Part shown: positions 33,040 to 43,211 of the stretch, in pieces | How the letters are laid out: each line of letters begins with the position of its first letter | How positions within the stretch are numbered: the stretch's first letter is position 1 | Source of the DNA: Harmonia axyridis | Taxonomy: Eukaryota > Arthropoda > Insecta > Coleoptera > Coccinellidae | Length of the DNA stretch: 64,000 nt | Direction of reading: 5' to 3' | Assembly (NCBI RefSeq): GCF_914767665.1 | Contig: NC_059501.1 | Location: forward strand, 72,328,798-72,392,797 | Notes under the pieces: model-generated | The model's input: only the letters and a program-made list of their open reading frames with translations | Database searches by the model: none | What the model was told of the DNA's origin: nothing | Position numbers and translations under genes: made by a program

Positions 33040-33560
33040 AGTAAAAAGTATGGCCTCCACGAACATCAACCACAGCCTGCCAATGCCTTTGCATACTCTC
33101 GATAGATTGTTCGTCAGAGTTCTTGAATTGTATGTGGAGGTGGTTGATGAGAATCCAAAGCTCTTGATAGATGATATCGAGCGTTCTCAATGGTATTTAG
33201 GTCTGGCAACCGAGGAGGCAGGGCTAAATGCGGAATATCATGGATTTCCAGAGCTTCGTCCACAATTCTCGCACGATAGGGTGGCGCATTATCGTCAATG
33301 TCAATTATTATTGTCAATGACTTGCTCTGTATAAATCTGCGCATTTATGGTAGCATCAGGTACCATAAATGCGTCCAATTCACATGCTCATTGGTCAATT
33401 TCAATTGAAGTCGCATAGGATTTTGAGTTAGTGGAATCCTTCGCAAAAGTTGTCGAGAATGTAGACTTGTCTGGAAGTATTCGACGACCTGTTTCAATCG
33501 AAACCCAAACACCAGGAGCAGTTTTTTAATGGCAAATATTCATGCAAAATAGATAATACA
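33040..33560 (-). pseudogene. Tc1-like transposase, internally deleted
   Basis: Minus strand: RQVVEYFQTSLHSRQLLRRI-like residues and LKLTNEHVNWT (about 33400-33530) from the second HTH/linker, then an internal deletion, then TINAQIYTEQVI, DDNAPPYRARIVDEALEIHD, IPHLALPPRLPDLNTIENAR and DSHQPPPHTIQEL. DNAPPxRA contains the second catalytic Asp, and PDLNxIEN contains the third (Glu). The first catalytic Asp is in the deleted part. The junction carries a 35 bp palindrome (33339-33373). Confidence 0.9.
33339..33373. repeat. palindrome at the Tc1 deletion junction
   Basis: CGCATTTATGGTA, spacer GCATCAGG, then TACCATAAATGCG: perfect 13 bp arms. One arm is the genuine Tc1 sequence encoding TINAQ; the other arm is an inverted copy of it placed at the edge of the upstream segment. 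Confidence 0.85.
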
Positions 33561-34639
33561 CAGTCTTCTGATATCTTCAACTAGATTGCCATCTAACGCA
33601 ACTTCAATTCACGATCTCTCAAAAGTGTTAGCAAGAATCTTGATGTTTGGTACTAACAAGAAAAAAGGTCGTATGCCACTGGACTCTGGTAGATTTTTAC
33701 AAGTGTTTTTACGTAGCCAAATTGTCAAATCAAAAACAACGAATAGAATCAGAGCTGCTTTTAACTTGAACGCACTTCTGTTTCAATTGAACGCAACAAC
33801 CTATACCGATTAGATCGCCCAGTGAGGAATTATCTGTCAAAAGTCTAGAGGGTTTTCCAATAAGAATATAAATGGTTATAATATCAACTCTTTGTATTAT
33901 TTGTTGATATTTCTCATGTCATTTGTATTCACTAGGTTAAGCCATTCAATGATGGAAAAATACATACTTCAATTCAGAAATTATTGCATTTTTTATCAAA
34001 GTTAGTGCTCATTCTTCTCAGATTTTTCTCAGTATCATGAACGAGTATAGTATATCCAAAGTTACTTGAACTATTTCATAAAAACATTTGGCCATAGATA
34101 TCCCTTTGAAGTGAATACCGCGATCCGCTGAATACCAGGGTTTATTTGAAAGTATTGTTAGGCAATAAATTCACTGGTCCCAAAGGAATTTCTGGAATTT
34201 TAGACAACCCTTGTATAATCGAAATACTCAGCTTCCTCCAAGTGACTTTGGATATACTATACCGATTTTGATAAAACAATTTAACAAAAATGTTGTTTAT
34301 CTTTCCATTATTAAAGTTCTTTGTTCTTACCAGAGATGTTTAATTATTTTTCGAAATAAAACAATACTTTTCAGCCATAGTTGTCAATTTTCCTTTATTC
34401 AAAACAAAAGAAACCATCATTTAAATGGTATGAAACCGGCATAATATGCAAAATCGTTACTTCAATTTGCTATTTGGTCGGCATAAATGGTAACGTCTTG
34501 GCTATATGTTACTTGAAAATTGTTACGCGATATAAGTGCACATTAAGGAGTTTGAAATCTATAAAGAAACGTTCCAAATTTCTGAAACCATTACTTTTCA
34601 GGTCTGTGTCAAACAAGACAATTTCTTGAGCTTGGACCC
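33561..34639. other. no recognised feature
   Basis: AT-rich. A plus-strand frame of 75 codons at 33586 (ATSIHDLSKVLARILMFGTN) has no motif I know. No repeats. Confidence 0.3.
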
Positions 34640-35480
34640 CATATGACCTTGACGAATATTTGGCGGTGCTTTTCAACATAATCACGACAGGATTTCTCAT
34701 GTAGTAAACCCCAGAAGAAATTCCAGAGTCGCATTTATCCTAGGACCTAATTCACCACTTATGAATAATTCAGACAAAGTAAGAAGTTAGTGACGGTACG
34801 ATCCATAAAACAAAATCCTATGAGGCATAAATTAGCCTGGAGGTCGTCCATAGCCATGGAGAAGGGAGAAATCGTCCCACACAAGTAGCAGCAATATATA
34901 ATAGCGCTGCAGCAAACACTTCTTCCCCACAAAGAAACCATATTTCACAGTTTATTGGTACTGTCACCCATAGGAATTCAGGCGGCACGGCGATTGAGCC
35001 ATCAAGCATTTATGTGGAGATGGTGTCCAGCAGCGGGAGGCCTAGGTAACGAGGTGAGGAGTCACTGGCGCTGGCACCGCCGGCCAAGGCTAGAAAGACC
35101 ACCCGACTGAGGGAATGAGGGGGTTTGACAGGGGTTGGCACATAATGAAGTGACGATGATGTCCGTTCCCATAGGTGTTGGCCTTCGGAGATCTTCCCGT
35201 GTCAGGAAGAAGTATAAGCGGGCGAATTTTTTTTATTTACGGCCTGATAATCCATCCCATAACTCAACGGAGATGCGATATCTTTGGGAGGAATACGTGT
35301 GAAACGGTGGATGGAATGCTGATGGCGTCTTGAGACCATGTAGCCTTCATGGGGATTTATATCCTGGTGATGAGTCGTTTCCTGGTGACGAATTGAGATT
35401 TTTGGAAGCGGTTGGTATATGGCGGATTCTTTGATTATTGGTGATTGACAGACGGATTTCCTGTTCAATTCTGCGTAACT
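34640..35480. promoter_or_regulatory. long GC-richer island, candidate regulatory DNA
   Basis: Over 800 bp of non-repetitive sequence with raised GC, including GCAGCGGGAGGCCTAGGTAA, GGCGCTGGCACCGCCGGCCA and GCCTTCGGAGATCTTCCCGT. All six frames are broken into pieces below about 90 codons. ATATATAATAGCGCTGCAGC and AGGCATAAATTAGCC are homeodomain-site-like. Possibly a conserved enhancer block. Confidence 0.3.
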
Positions 35481-35732
35481 GTGTACGCGATGTGGAAAAT
35501 GAGGACAAAATGTTTTATGACGTTATTCGGCCGAATATATCCATGAGTATAAGTTTTTCCGAAAAATTCTGAGACAAGTCAATTTTCATTTAGAAGGAGA
35601 CATGGAAAAATCAATTAATAGATATTTATACTGAAATTATAACAAGTATATATTTTAAGTATTTTCCTCAAACTAACTTATGAGAAATTTTGATATTATT
35701 TGTCTATAAAGGATCATTTTCATGGCGATTGC

Positions 35733-35760
35733 ACTATCACGATAGTACTATCGTGATAGT
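35733..35760. repeat. perfect 28 bp palindrome
   Basis: Half ACTATCACGATAGT followed directly by its complement, no spacer. Because each half is itself nearly self-complementary (ACTATCacGATAGT), the site is four copies of ACTATC/GATAGT in alternating orientation. Confidence 0.9.
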
Positions 35761-35849
35761 AATTATACCAGGAACTATCAACATATAAACAACTTGATGA
35801 ATTAATTTGGTGGAAACCGCAACCTTATAAGTGCCACTGTTTTCAAGTT

Positions 35850-36250
35850 ATTAGGGAAAATTAGAAAATGACGCGAAATGAAAAGTTCTCATAACTTCTT
35901 TATTACTGATGGTGCTATAAATATGAGACAAAAACATTCTACAGACACTTTCCTCAATGTTAATTTCATACGGAAAATCGACCAAGTGCCAAGAATAATA
36001 ATTTGTTAACTTAATGGTCATGATTAATATAATTTAATAATAATTAATAATTTGAATTTAAAGGTGTTAAATCCGGGCACCTTGGTGGACACCGAATATT
36101 TTAATTATCTGAAGTTTAAAGATTATCATAGGATTAGTTGATTTGTCGTTTTGAACTAAAACTTTTGATCATTTTTATAGTTGATGAAAAATTTATATAT
36201 TTTAATCTTGCTGTGAACTTCAAATAATTGAAAAATTCTGTGAATATTCA
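35850..36250 (-). mobile_element. dispersed repeat, inverted copy of 655-1015
   Basis: On the minus strand the order of motifs follows 655-1015: AACTTCAGATAATTAAAATA-like, then PPRCPDLTP, then, further on, AGTAATAAAGAAGTTATGAG and ACTTTTCATTTCGCG. A degenerate piece of a mariner-like element. Confidence 0.5.
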
Positions 36251-36668
36251 AGAAAAATTTTTAATGTAATCACATCATCAGTACCATAACATAAGTTCTA
36301 GCAAATTATCGAAAAAAATTAACCAATATTTCTTTAACAACAGATCATTCGAATGTTTTTGGCGAATTCCAGGAGGATCTTATCATCAGAATCTCTCATC
36401 TAACTAGCCAGCAACAATGATATAATTAATCTTGAGATATTCCTTCTGTGAGGTTATCTATTCATTCATTTCAAATTTCTATTTTTCCAATGATGGAAGG
36501 TAGGTAGTGAAAATTATATTCGTTCAAATTCCAGTAATAATCCTTTTTATGTCTCAACACACTCTAAATTTATTTGAAATTAGACTTAGGTAACACATAT
36601 CAAATCAATCGGATCGTTAATAAAATGAACCAGTTTCGTAGCTTGTGAGTTCAACAATCGATTAGCCC
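36251..36668. other. no recognised feature
   Basis: AT-rich, no open frame or repeats. Confidence 0.4.
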
Positions 36669-36670
36669 TA

Positions 36671-36998
36671 CAGTGACTTAATAAAACACAGAGGCGCCAA
36701 TACGTTCAAATTGAGCCTAAAAATATCGAATAGAATTCAAGAATACGATTGACTGACCTGAACTGACACTTCAAAATCAAAATTATTGAGCCTGATAAAT
36801 TTGTATATAGAAGAAATTCAATCAACTAAAGAATACCTACAACGGTGACTTGATAAAAAGGCCTTACATTTTGAATGAATCCCAAAAATCATGTAAACGG
36901 AGAATGTGAACTAAAAGCCGTCATATTTAGGCTCAGAAACCGGCAGTCAATCAGAAACGAGACCAGTCATCTCGCCACTGTGTTTCATTAAGTCACTG
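36671..36998. mobile_element. MITE with TA target duplication
   Basis: Starts CAGTGACTTAATAAAACACA and ends TGTGTTTCATTAAGTCACTG, about 28 bp inverted termini with one small mismatch region, flanked by TA on both sides (36669-36670, 36999-37000). About 328 bp, non-coding. TA duplication and CAGTG termini suit a Tc1/mariner/pogo-type origin. Confidence 0.85.
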
Positions 36999-37196
36999 TA
37001 ATTAACCCTATCTCTCAGAGACATATATGGTGAGACATATGGTACAAAAAAAAAAGAAAAGTTGATAACCGTCTTTCTGAAACTTAAATATTATGTGAGA
37101 GATATTGCAACCATGATTGATTGGATTCGAGATCTATTTATGAACTCCTTAGATATCAAATTGCATTTAAGAGACCAGTCGGCGGTAACTTGAATA

Positions 37197-38047
37197 CAGG
37201 GTGATAGTGAATAAGTGCGACAATTATAGTTCATTATATAACTTTTGTTTGCAATTCGCAAATGCCTCATATTCCAAGATGCGGGGTGTTAAAATTTTTC
37301 AAAAACTGACTATTCATTTATTGCTCTAAATTTATTGGAAGGATAAAATGGAACGCCACTGAGTAGTTCAAATTCAAAATCAGCTTTGAATTGCTCGTTC
37401 AATTTGTGAACAGTAATTTTTTGCATGGTTCAAAACAAATCAACTTTGATACTTAGAAAAATCTATCTAATAATAGATAATTTATTGAAGAAATGAAAAA
37501 TTTGCGTTAAAATGTTTCATGAATCGGTCAAGATATTCAAATGAAATTTGTTGGGTTATTGAAAATACATAAATAATCAACATTGATGAGCATAGGGGCA
37601 ATTTGTAACAAAAACTCATTCATGCCTTCTTTACAAAAAATAAAACATCACCTTATCGCGTAAGTTTAATTTTTTTGATAAATAATTTATTTATTAGATA
37701 GCTCTTCGTAATGTGTTGATGTTTTTTTTCAAAAAAAAAGGCGTCCCAAACGAAAAAACGTGTGAGAGATTTTTTTTCACAAAAACGAAGAACTCAAAAA
37801 TAAATTTAGCTCCAATTATCTCAGTGGAGCACCATTTTCTTTTTGAAAAAAGAAATTATTAGCCGTATACTTGCCATTGATGTACTGCATGTCAATAAAA
37901 CTAAAACAGTCATTTCTTTAAGAGAAACTTTAACACCCCGTATTTCAGCATACGAAACATTTGAGGAAAAGAATTATTCAGCAAACTGTCATTATATTCA
38001 TGCAGAACCATCCATGAAGTTTGTTACACTTATTCACTAATACCGGG
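37197..38047. mobile_element. 850 bp element with degenerate inverted ends
   Basis: CAGGGTGATAGTGAATAAGTG at the left and CACTTATTCACTAATACCGGG at the right, flanked by TA. The inverted similarity continues inside: GCGGGGTGTTAAAATTT (37281) against AAACTTTAACACCCCGT (37925). A 65-codon plus-strand frame at 37843 overlaps the right arm and is not convincing as a gene. Likely non-autonomous Tc1/mariner-type. Confidence 0.7.
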
Positions 38048-38355
38048 TATATATAAATACAAATATATTAATTGTCCAAGACTATTGCCTCGTGGAACTC
38101 CAAAATTGATGAGTTACAATCTACTCTATTTGTAGGAGCAACGAGACTCATAATATAAATTCTCATACGAAATTCAAGACAAAGTTAATTCTCCATACTT
38201 CAATATTAGTCCAAGAACTGAGCTAGTTCGACAATTCATTCTGAAAATGCAAATATTCAAATGCTCAACGTACGTAGTCTTGTATTCAACGCAAATTACC
38301 TACATGAAATACAGGTACAGATTCGAAATCGCAATAATCTCGTAGAGCACAAAAC
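38048..38355. other. no recognised feature
   Basis: AT-rich, no open frame or repeats seen. Confidence 0.4.
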
Positions 38356-38357
38356 AC

Positions 38358-38640
38358 ATGTCGCGCAAGTTGAGACGCTCCCACACAGAAAATCATAAAT
38401 GGCATTTCCGGAGCGGTCGGCTTCACCTCTGCCGTTGCCCGCATCTAGGTCAGCGCGACGGCGAGGAGCACCACGTCATCCGAATTAACATTTTACGGTT
38501 CAACTCCAAGTGTTTACTTTTACTACAATATGAATGTTACACAGCTATTTGTTGGATTGGTACGGTGACTAATCGTGAATTATTCGGTGGTTTCAGGGAT
38601 CGGGGGGCTTGGTGACTGGGGTGCACTAGGTCCTGGAGGA
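38358..38640. other. small GC-richer patch, unrecognised
   Basis: CGGAGCGGTCGGCTTCACC, GCCGTTGCCCGCATCTAGG and CAGCGCGACGGCGAGGAGC lie in 38405-38470, followed by GGGATCGGGGGGCTTGG. An 85-codon plus-strand frame spans it without a known motif. Confidence 0.25.
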
Positions 38641-38900
38641 CGCCCTGGAGAAGGTTTCCATAATTTTCAATATAGAAGACATATTCTAGTAGTTTTTTTT
38701 TAGAATTCAGCCATTTTTGTCCCTGGAATGTCTGTATATTAGAGACACTCTGACGAAGATTTCCATAATTTTCAACTACTTTTCTGATAGATTCAACAGA
38801 TTCCTTCAGAGAATCTGTTGCTGTCCTTGGATCTGGGAACTCTCTGAAGAAGGTTCCCATCATTTCCATATGGTTGCCATGAAATTGAGTCAACTATCAA
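38625..38900 (-). repeat. degenerate internal repeats, encode NYGNLxQ three times if translated
   Basis: GAAGGTTTCCATAATTTTCA (38650), GAAGATTTCCATAATTTTCA (38754) and GAAGGTTCCCATCATTTCCA (38848) recur about 95-105 bp apart. On the minus strand a 118-codon frame (38537-38893) reads ENYGNLLQGVLQDL and ENYGNLRQSVSNIQ; a neighbouring frame gives NDGNLLQRVPRS. Whether this is ever translated is unknown. Confidence 0.5.
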
Positions 38901-38996
38901 ATCTGAAAACTGTAATCCTTTCAAATTAAATAATAATGGTTGTTTTCTGAAAAAAAGAAATTCACTATTTACTACATGAACCAGAAAAATATAATA

Positions 38997-40244
38997 CAGT
39001 GGACTCAACATAGCTAAGTCGAAAAACCACGGGACCAAGATTTCCCTTCCAGTTACGTTTAGTTCGACTTGGGCGTAGTTCGAGTTATACAGGTCATTCT
39101 TTATTAAATTCGACTTACAGAGGTATGTAATTACATATAGAGGTAAACCAAATAAAAATTCAAGTTATAGAGGTAAATGATAGTGATATTCAAGCCCTAT
39201 AGTAGGAGTAGTATTTCAAAATAAAATAGATCAACGTATTCCGAATATTTTGAGAGTTTGTCTGATGATCGAGTCTGATTTAGACTCAAACATGTTAATT
39301 ACTTCAAAGTGTTATTGTTGGTTTTTTGAAAGGCAACATTTTTTCAAGTAATTTGTGATTTACTCTTGAAAAATTAGTGCAAGAATGTAGGCAGGAGCAT
39401 TTTATTCAAATTCTTCAAGCTTCAAGCATTTAGGAGCGCAAGCTCTAAATAAGTATTTCGTAGTTCTAATCTTCTCAGAGGTCTTATAAAGGCCTAGAAA
39501 AATCGGGACAAAATAGTTATTTTCCTAACAAGTGTGGAAAGTGATACTTTTCCTCAAGAGATAGCTGTCGAGTGCGGAAAAGGCAATTTCCACATGAGTT
39601 AGGTACAATATTTTTCCCGAGATTTTTCCTACTAGCGTAAATGAAACACTTTCACACAGAGTTTTCTTCTTGATACCGACTGACGTTATAAGAAATTATA
39701 ATTTCTTTAATATTTGCGTGCTGAAAGTGATTAACAGGGCTTTTTTTCGAAGGAATTTGGAAAAGTACAACTTTCCAAACATCAATGACTGCGGAAAGTA
39801 ATACTTTCGAAAGGTTAGTAGGAAAAACATTAAATAAAATATGTATTTTCTACAGTTTTTGCATAACTGAACCTTTAACTTTTAATAATATAAAAAACTT
39901 TGAGTACCACTCTGCATAAACATACAATTTCACTAATGAAAAAAATTCGGTAATCTTCACTTCTGCTTGAAACGCGTTTTTCAATTATATTTTCGATAGA
40001 AACAATTCACCGACACGTTGCAACTTGTGCGGTGGGGTTCTGAAATACTGACTTCGAGTTATAGAGGTCATTTTTGAGTTTCTTCGTATTATAGAGGTAA
40101 AAATGGCGAAATATAACCGTAAAATAACATCGAGTTATGCATGGTTATTTTTCGACTTGGACCGGTTTTTTCAAGGGCATTGAAAATAATTCGAGTAATC
40201 GAAAATTTCGAGTTGATGAGGTTCGACTTAACGAGAGTCTACTG
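38997..40244. mobile_element. pogo/Tigger-type non-autonomous element
   Basis: Left end CAGTGGACTCAACATAGCTA then AGTCGAA; right end TTCGACTTAACGAGAGTCTACTG; TA on both sides (38995-38996, 40245-40246). CAGT-x-GACTC...TCGAA termini are typical of pogo/Tigger elements of the Tc1/mariner superfamily. Subterminal copies of CGAGTTATAGAGGT or similar occur at about 39080, 39115, 39164, 40055 and 40090. No transposase frame. A smaller inverted-repeat insert sits inside. Confidence 0.85.
39519..39827. mobile_element. inverted-repeat insert nested in the pogo-type element
   Basis: TTTTCCTAACAAGTGTGGAA then AGTGATACTTTTCC at the left; GCGGAAAGTAATACTTTC then GGTTAGTAGGAAAAA at the right. Further GGAAA/TTTCC words occur inside (GAGTGCGGAAAAGGCAATTT). 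About 310 bp, non-coding. Confidence 0.5.
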
Positions 40245-40249
40245 TATAT

Positions 40250-40814
40250 TATCGACCGAAAAACTTATTGAGTCGATAGGTTCTACAATTTTCAATTTTT
40301 TATTTTTTTTTTTCAAAAATCAGATAAGTACTAGCAAATTCACAATTTCCCAAAAAAAATTCTCCTTACTATCTCCTATACCACAGAACAAAGATCTAGA
40401 GTCGATTGCCAAGGATCTAATAATATTACAGGATATTATTTCGTTTGAAATAGGTATATGTTAAATTAACTAGAATATATTTCCAGAGATCTGCAACTAC
40501 AGAAACAAAACTTGCCTGTTATATTACATAAAAATTGCAGAATATATCTCAAAGTGCAAGTGTATGTGGAGGAGGACATATAAAACCAGTACTATGGGCG
40601 TTGCGTCTGCGGATATCACACCAGAATCTAATCTTCCTGAAACAGTGGGATGCTAATCGAGACAGTAAGATCTGATGATAACATAGTAAAGCGCAACTAA
40701 AGATCTATTACGTATATTCAAAACATCTGGCATCTTCCACCATATTAATAACTAGATAGAAGTCATTATTAATCAATATACTTCAATAAAATGAACCTTA
40801 AACCAAAATTCCAA
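40250..40814. other. no recognised feature
   Basis: AT-rich with a T run near 40300. No frame or repeats. Confidence 0.4.
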
Positions 40815-41085
40815 AAAAGGGGTCCGTGAAGCAGCCCCCCATCATTGCCACGTCAATGTCTAAGAATCAAACTTTCCTTCGAATCCCCGTTTGTCCATTT
40901 ACGACGTTTCAGACACCCCGAAAAAGATTGTCGCAAGTTCAAATTTCGGATTCATTAAAAAAAAAGGGCGTCCACATTCCAGCTTTCTCTTCCGAAAATA
41001 CGCATCCTCTGGCTGAACCGCGAGAACCAGGACGCTATACTAGAAGCAAGTTTCTGTCAAGACCACTTTTCTCCCTCTGAAAGAA
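40815..41085. promoter_or_regulatory. GC-richer patch, candidate regulatory DNA
   Basis: GGGGTCCGTGAAGCAGCCCC, TTTACGACGTTTCAGACACC and GGCTGAACCGCGAGAACCAG stand out in AT-rich flanks. An 84-codon plus-strand frame from 40826 (ends FLSRPLFSL) lacks a known motif. Non-repetitive in the window. Confidence 0.25.
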
Positions 41086-41090
41086 AACGC

Positions 41091-42231
41091 AAATGTAAAA
41101 AATTCATTAATTTTTTTAACTCGACCGAATACAATAATAAATTCAAAGATTGACAATTGTCGATGATATTTTTTTCAGGAATCCATGTGAAAAGACACAT
41201 GTTTCATGTTGAATTGATTAATTAATTAGAAAACGTAAGTAAAAGGCTTATTATACTCTATACTTTTTTGAAAAACATTGTCGATGAGCAAGATCCTTAT
41301 GAGATAAATGATATTTTACAGACTCATTTGGTGATAATATGTTCTTTTTTCAATCATAGGTACTATTTGGTTTTCTTAACGTACCTAATTCCACAGGAAT
41401 CCAAATCGATGTTTGATCCTCGGAAGAAAAGGTAAAAAAAAAGGGAAAAGCAAAAGACTTAATGATATATTTTGCTTTAGTATTCGAGAAATTCAGATTA
41501 ATCATAATCAATGAATTCAATATCACAAGTATAAAACCAATATGTAAATAGATTTTCCATTATAATTTTTGATGACTCTGAAATTTTCCTCATCTATATA
41601 GATAAAACGTACATATATGTAAATGCAATAAACATTGACTCATTGACATGGACTTCTACACAGAATCCATAGTCTGGACACAAATAATTATTTCACCTCT
41701 TTTTTTTTCAATTTACACATGTTCTAGTGCAGAACGATTATTCATTTTGAATTTTGAATAGGTCCTTGAACACAAAGCAATGTTATTTACTCATGGACAT
41801 TTGACATAAGTTACTTATTACATATATTATCCACCGTTTTCAATTTCATTGAACCATTTTTTTGATGAAGTTTTCTTCATTTGTCAAAATATTCCAGAAA
41901 AGCATAAGCTCCTTATTATACAATTATACACTGCTTTCATTTTCATTAAACAGTTAATGAAGTTTTTTGCACATTTCCCAATATTCCAGAAAAATTTTTA
42001 TTCCTACATTTAGTTCAAAAAAAATATAAAAATTAAAATGAAATCTGAGTTTGATGATTCATATTTAGATCAGAGAGTTAGGTTAGAAAGGTATGTTGTT
42101 CTGTTAAAAAAAAATATAGAATTCTAAATTTTGAATTTCAAAATTTTCAATTTGTGACTAGAATCTTCAAAATTCAAAAGAAATAATAAATAATTAACGG
42201 AAAAAGATTTGAGATTGAGAGAATCATATCA
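41091..42231. other. no recognised feature
   Basis: Over 1.1 kb of AT-rich DNA with homopolymer runs. No open frames or inverted repeats recognised. Confidence 0.4.
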
Positions 42232-42931
42232 GGTCCTGTGGGAATTAACGACAAAAAAGTATATTTTTGAACAGGATTTTTTTATAATCAATTGTCTGTA
42301 TTCTCTTGTTAAAAGGTGTATTCATTTAATTTATATTCTTGTCTTGCTCAATGGGTATCATTGACTGAAATTTCTAATAAATCAAGCAATCGATGCTCTT
42401 CATGCTTGTGTGCTTGTGGTATCGATCTTTGCTTATTCATTGCTTGTGTTGGCATTTGATGAGGTGTTAATGAAGGTTTACAATTCGACTCTAATCTCCT
42501 TCGGAAACTAATCCCAAATCCTTTCAACACCAAGGATACCCCCATTTTCCACAAACTAGCCGGGAATTCCCAGCATCCCATCAGAATCCCGAGAATAAGA
42601 ATACCATCACGTGCGTACCAAGAAGGTCGACCTTCACCATCCCCACAAATTGAGAGACTCCATTTGCCAGCCTATACTTTCCCTTATCTACTCCATTATA
42701 GGATTCGAGTAACCACTAAAAGTCAAACCGTTTCAAAACCTTGTTCACAAATTATTCACGGTCGAAGATTGCCCTGTGTTGAATTCCATCGACAACAACA
42801 CACCGGTGAGAGGTAGGCTGATGTGCAAACTACAGCATGCTTTAAGTAGTCCGAATTGAATTGTCACTTGTCACCTTTAGGGAGCCGCAGATGGCCCATA
42901 ACCTATAAACAACCTATAGGACTGGGGTGCT
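42232..42931. repeat. 0.7 kb direct duplication, copy 1
   Basis: From about GGTCCTGTGGGAATTAACGA to ACTGGGGTGCT this aligns with 45068-45796, roughly 93 percent identical over 42340-42930 by eye. Long words such as CCAAATCCTTTCAACACCAA, CATCACGTGCGTACCAAGAA and GGGAGCCGCAGATGGCCCAT are identical. Moderately GC-rich, no recognised protein; a 77-codon minus-strand frame (MGCWEFPASLWKMGVSLVLK) is shared with copy 2. Copy 1 lacks about 34 bp near 42400 and 10 bp near 42800 and gains 7 bp (GTCACTT) at about 42870. Confidence 0.92.
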
Positions 42932-43077
42932 TCAAATATTCTATTGAATTCTTAAAATTCCGATATACAGAGTTTTGGTTCATTTCTTTTTTTTTAACCA
43001 AGACATTTATTTTCTTTAGAGTTATTGAGTAATTGATTCAAGCATTGAATGAGAAACATGTGTGCTATATATAAATA

Positions 43078-43116
43078 AAACTAGACTGCCCGCCCCGACT
43101 ACACACGGGTGGTGTT
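43078..43116. repeat. RTE-type or SINE-type signature scrap
   Basis: ACTAGACTGCCCGCCCCGAC then TACACACGGGTGG resembles the ACTAGCTGxCCCGxxCGACTTCGxxCGGGT sequence that recurs at the ends of arthropod non-LTR elements. Recognition is from memory and no coding part accompanies it. Confidence 0.25.
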
Positions 43117-43211
43117 ACTAAAGAAAAAAAAATTGGACAAATTATATTATGAAATAAAATAACACTAAAGATAAAATAACAGAGAATCATTTTTGTTTCG
43201 TTTCAATAATA

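Noticed and set aside
33050..33334. 94-codon plus-strand open frame
   Set aside because: It is the antisense shadow of the Tc1-like transposase, whose minus-strand reading shows the DNAPP and PDLNxIEN motifs.
37843..38040. 65-codon frame ending in the element arm
   Set aside because: It overlaps the inverted terminal region of the 37.2 kb element and has no motif.
43078..43116. possible tRNA-derived gene in the GC-rich scrap
   Set aside because: No cloverleaf can be drawn; the similarity is to retroelement end sequences.
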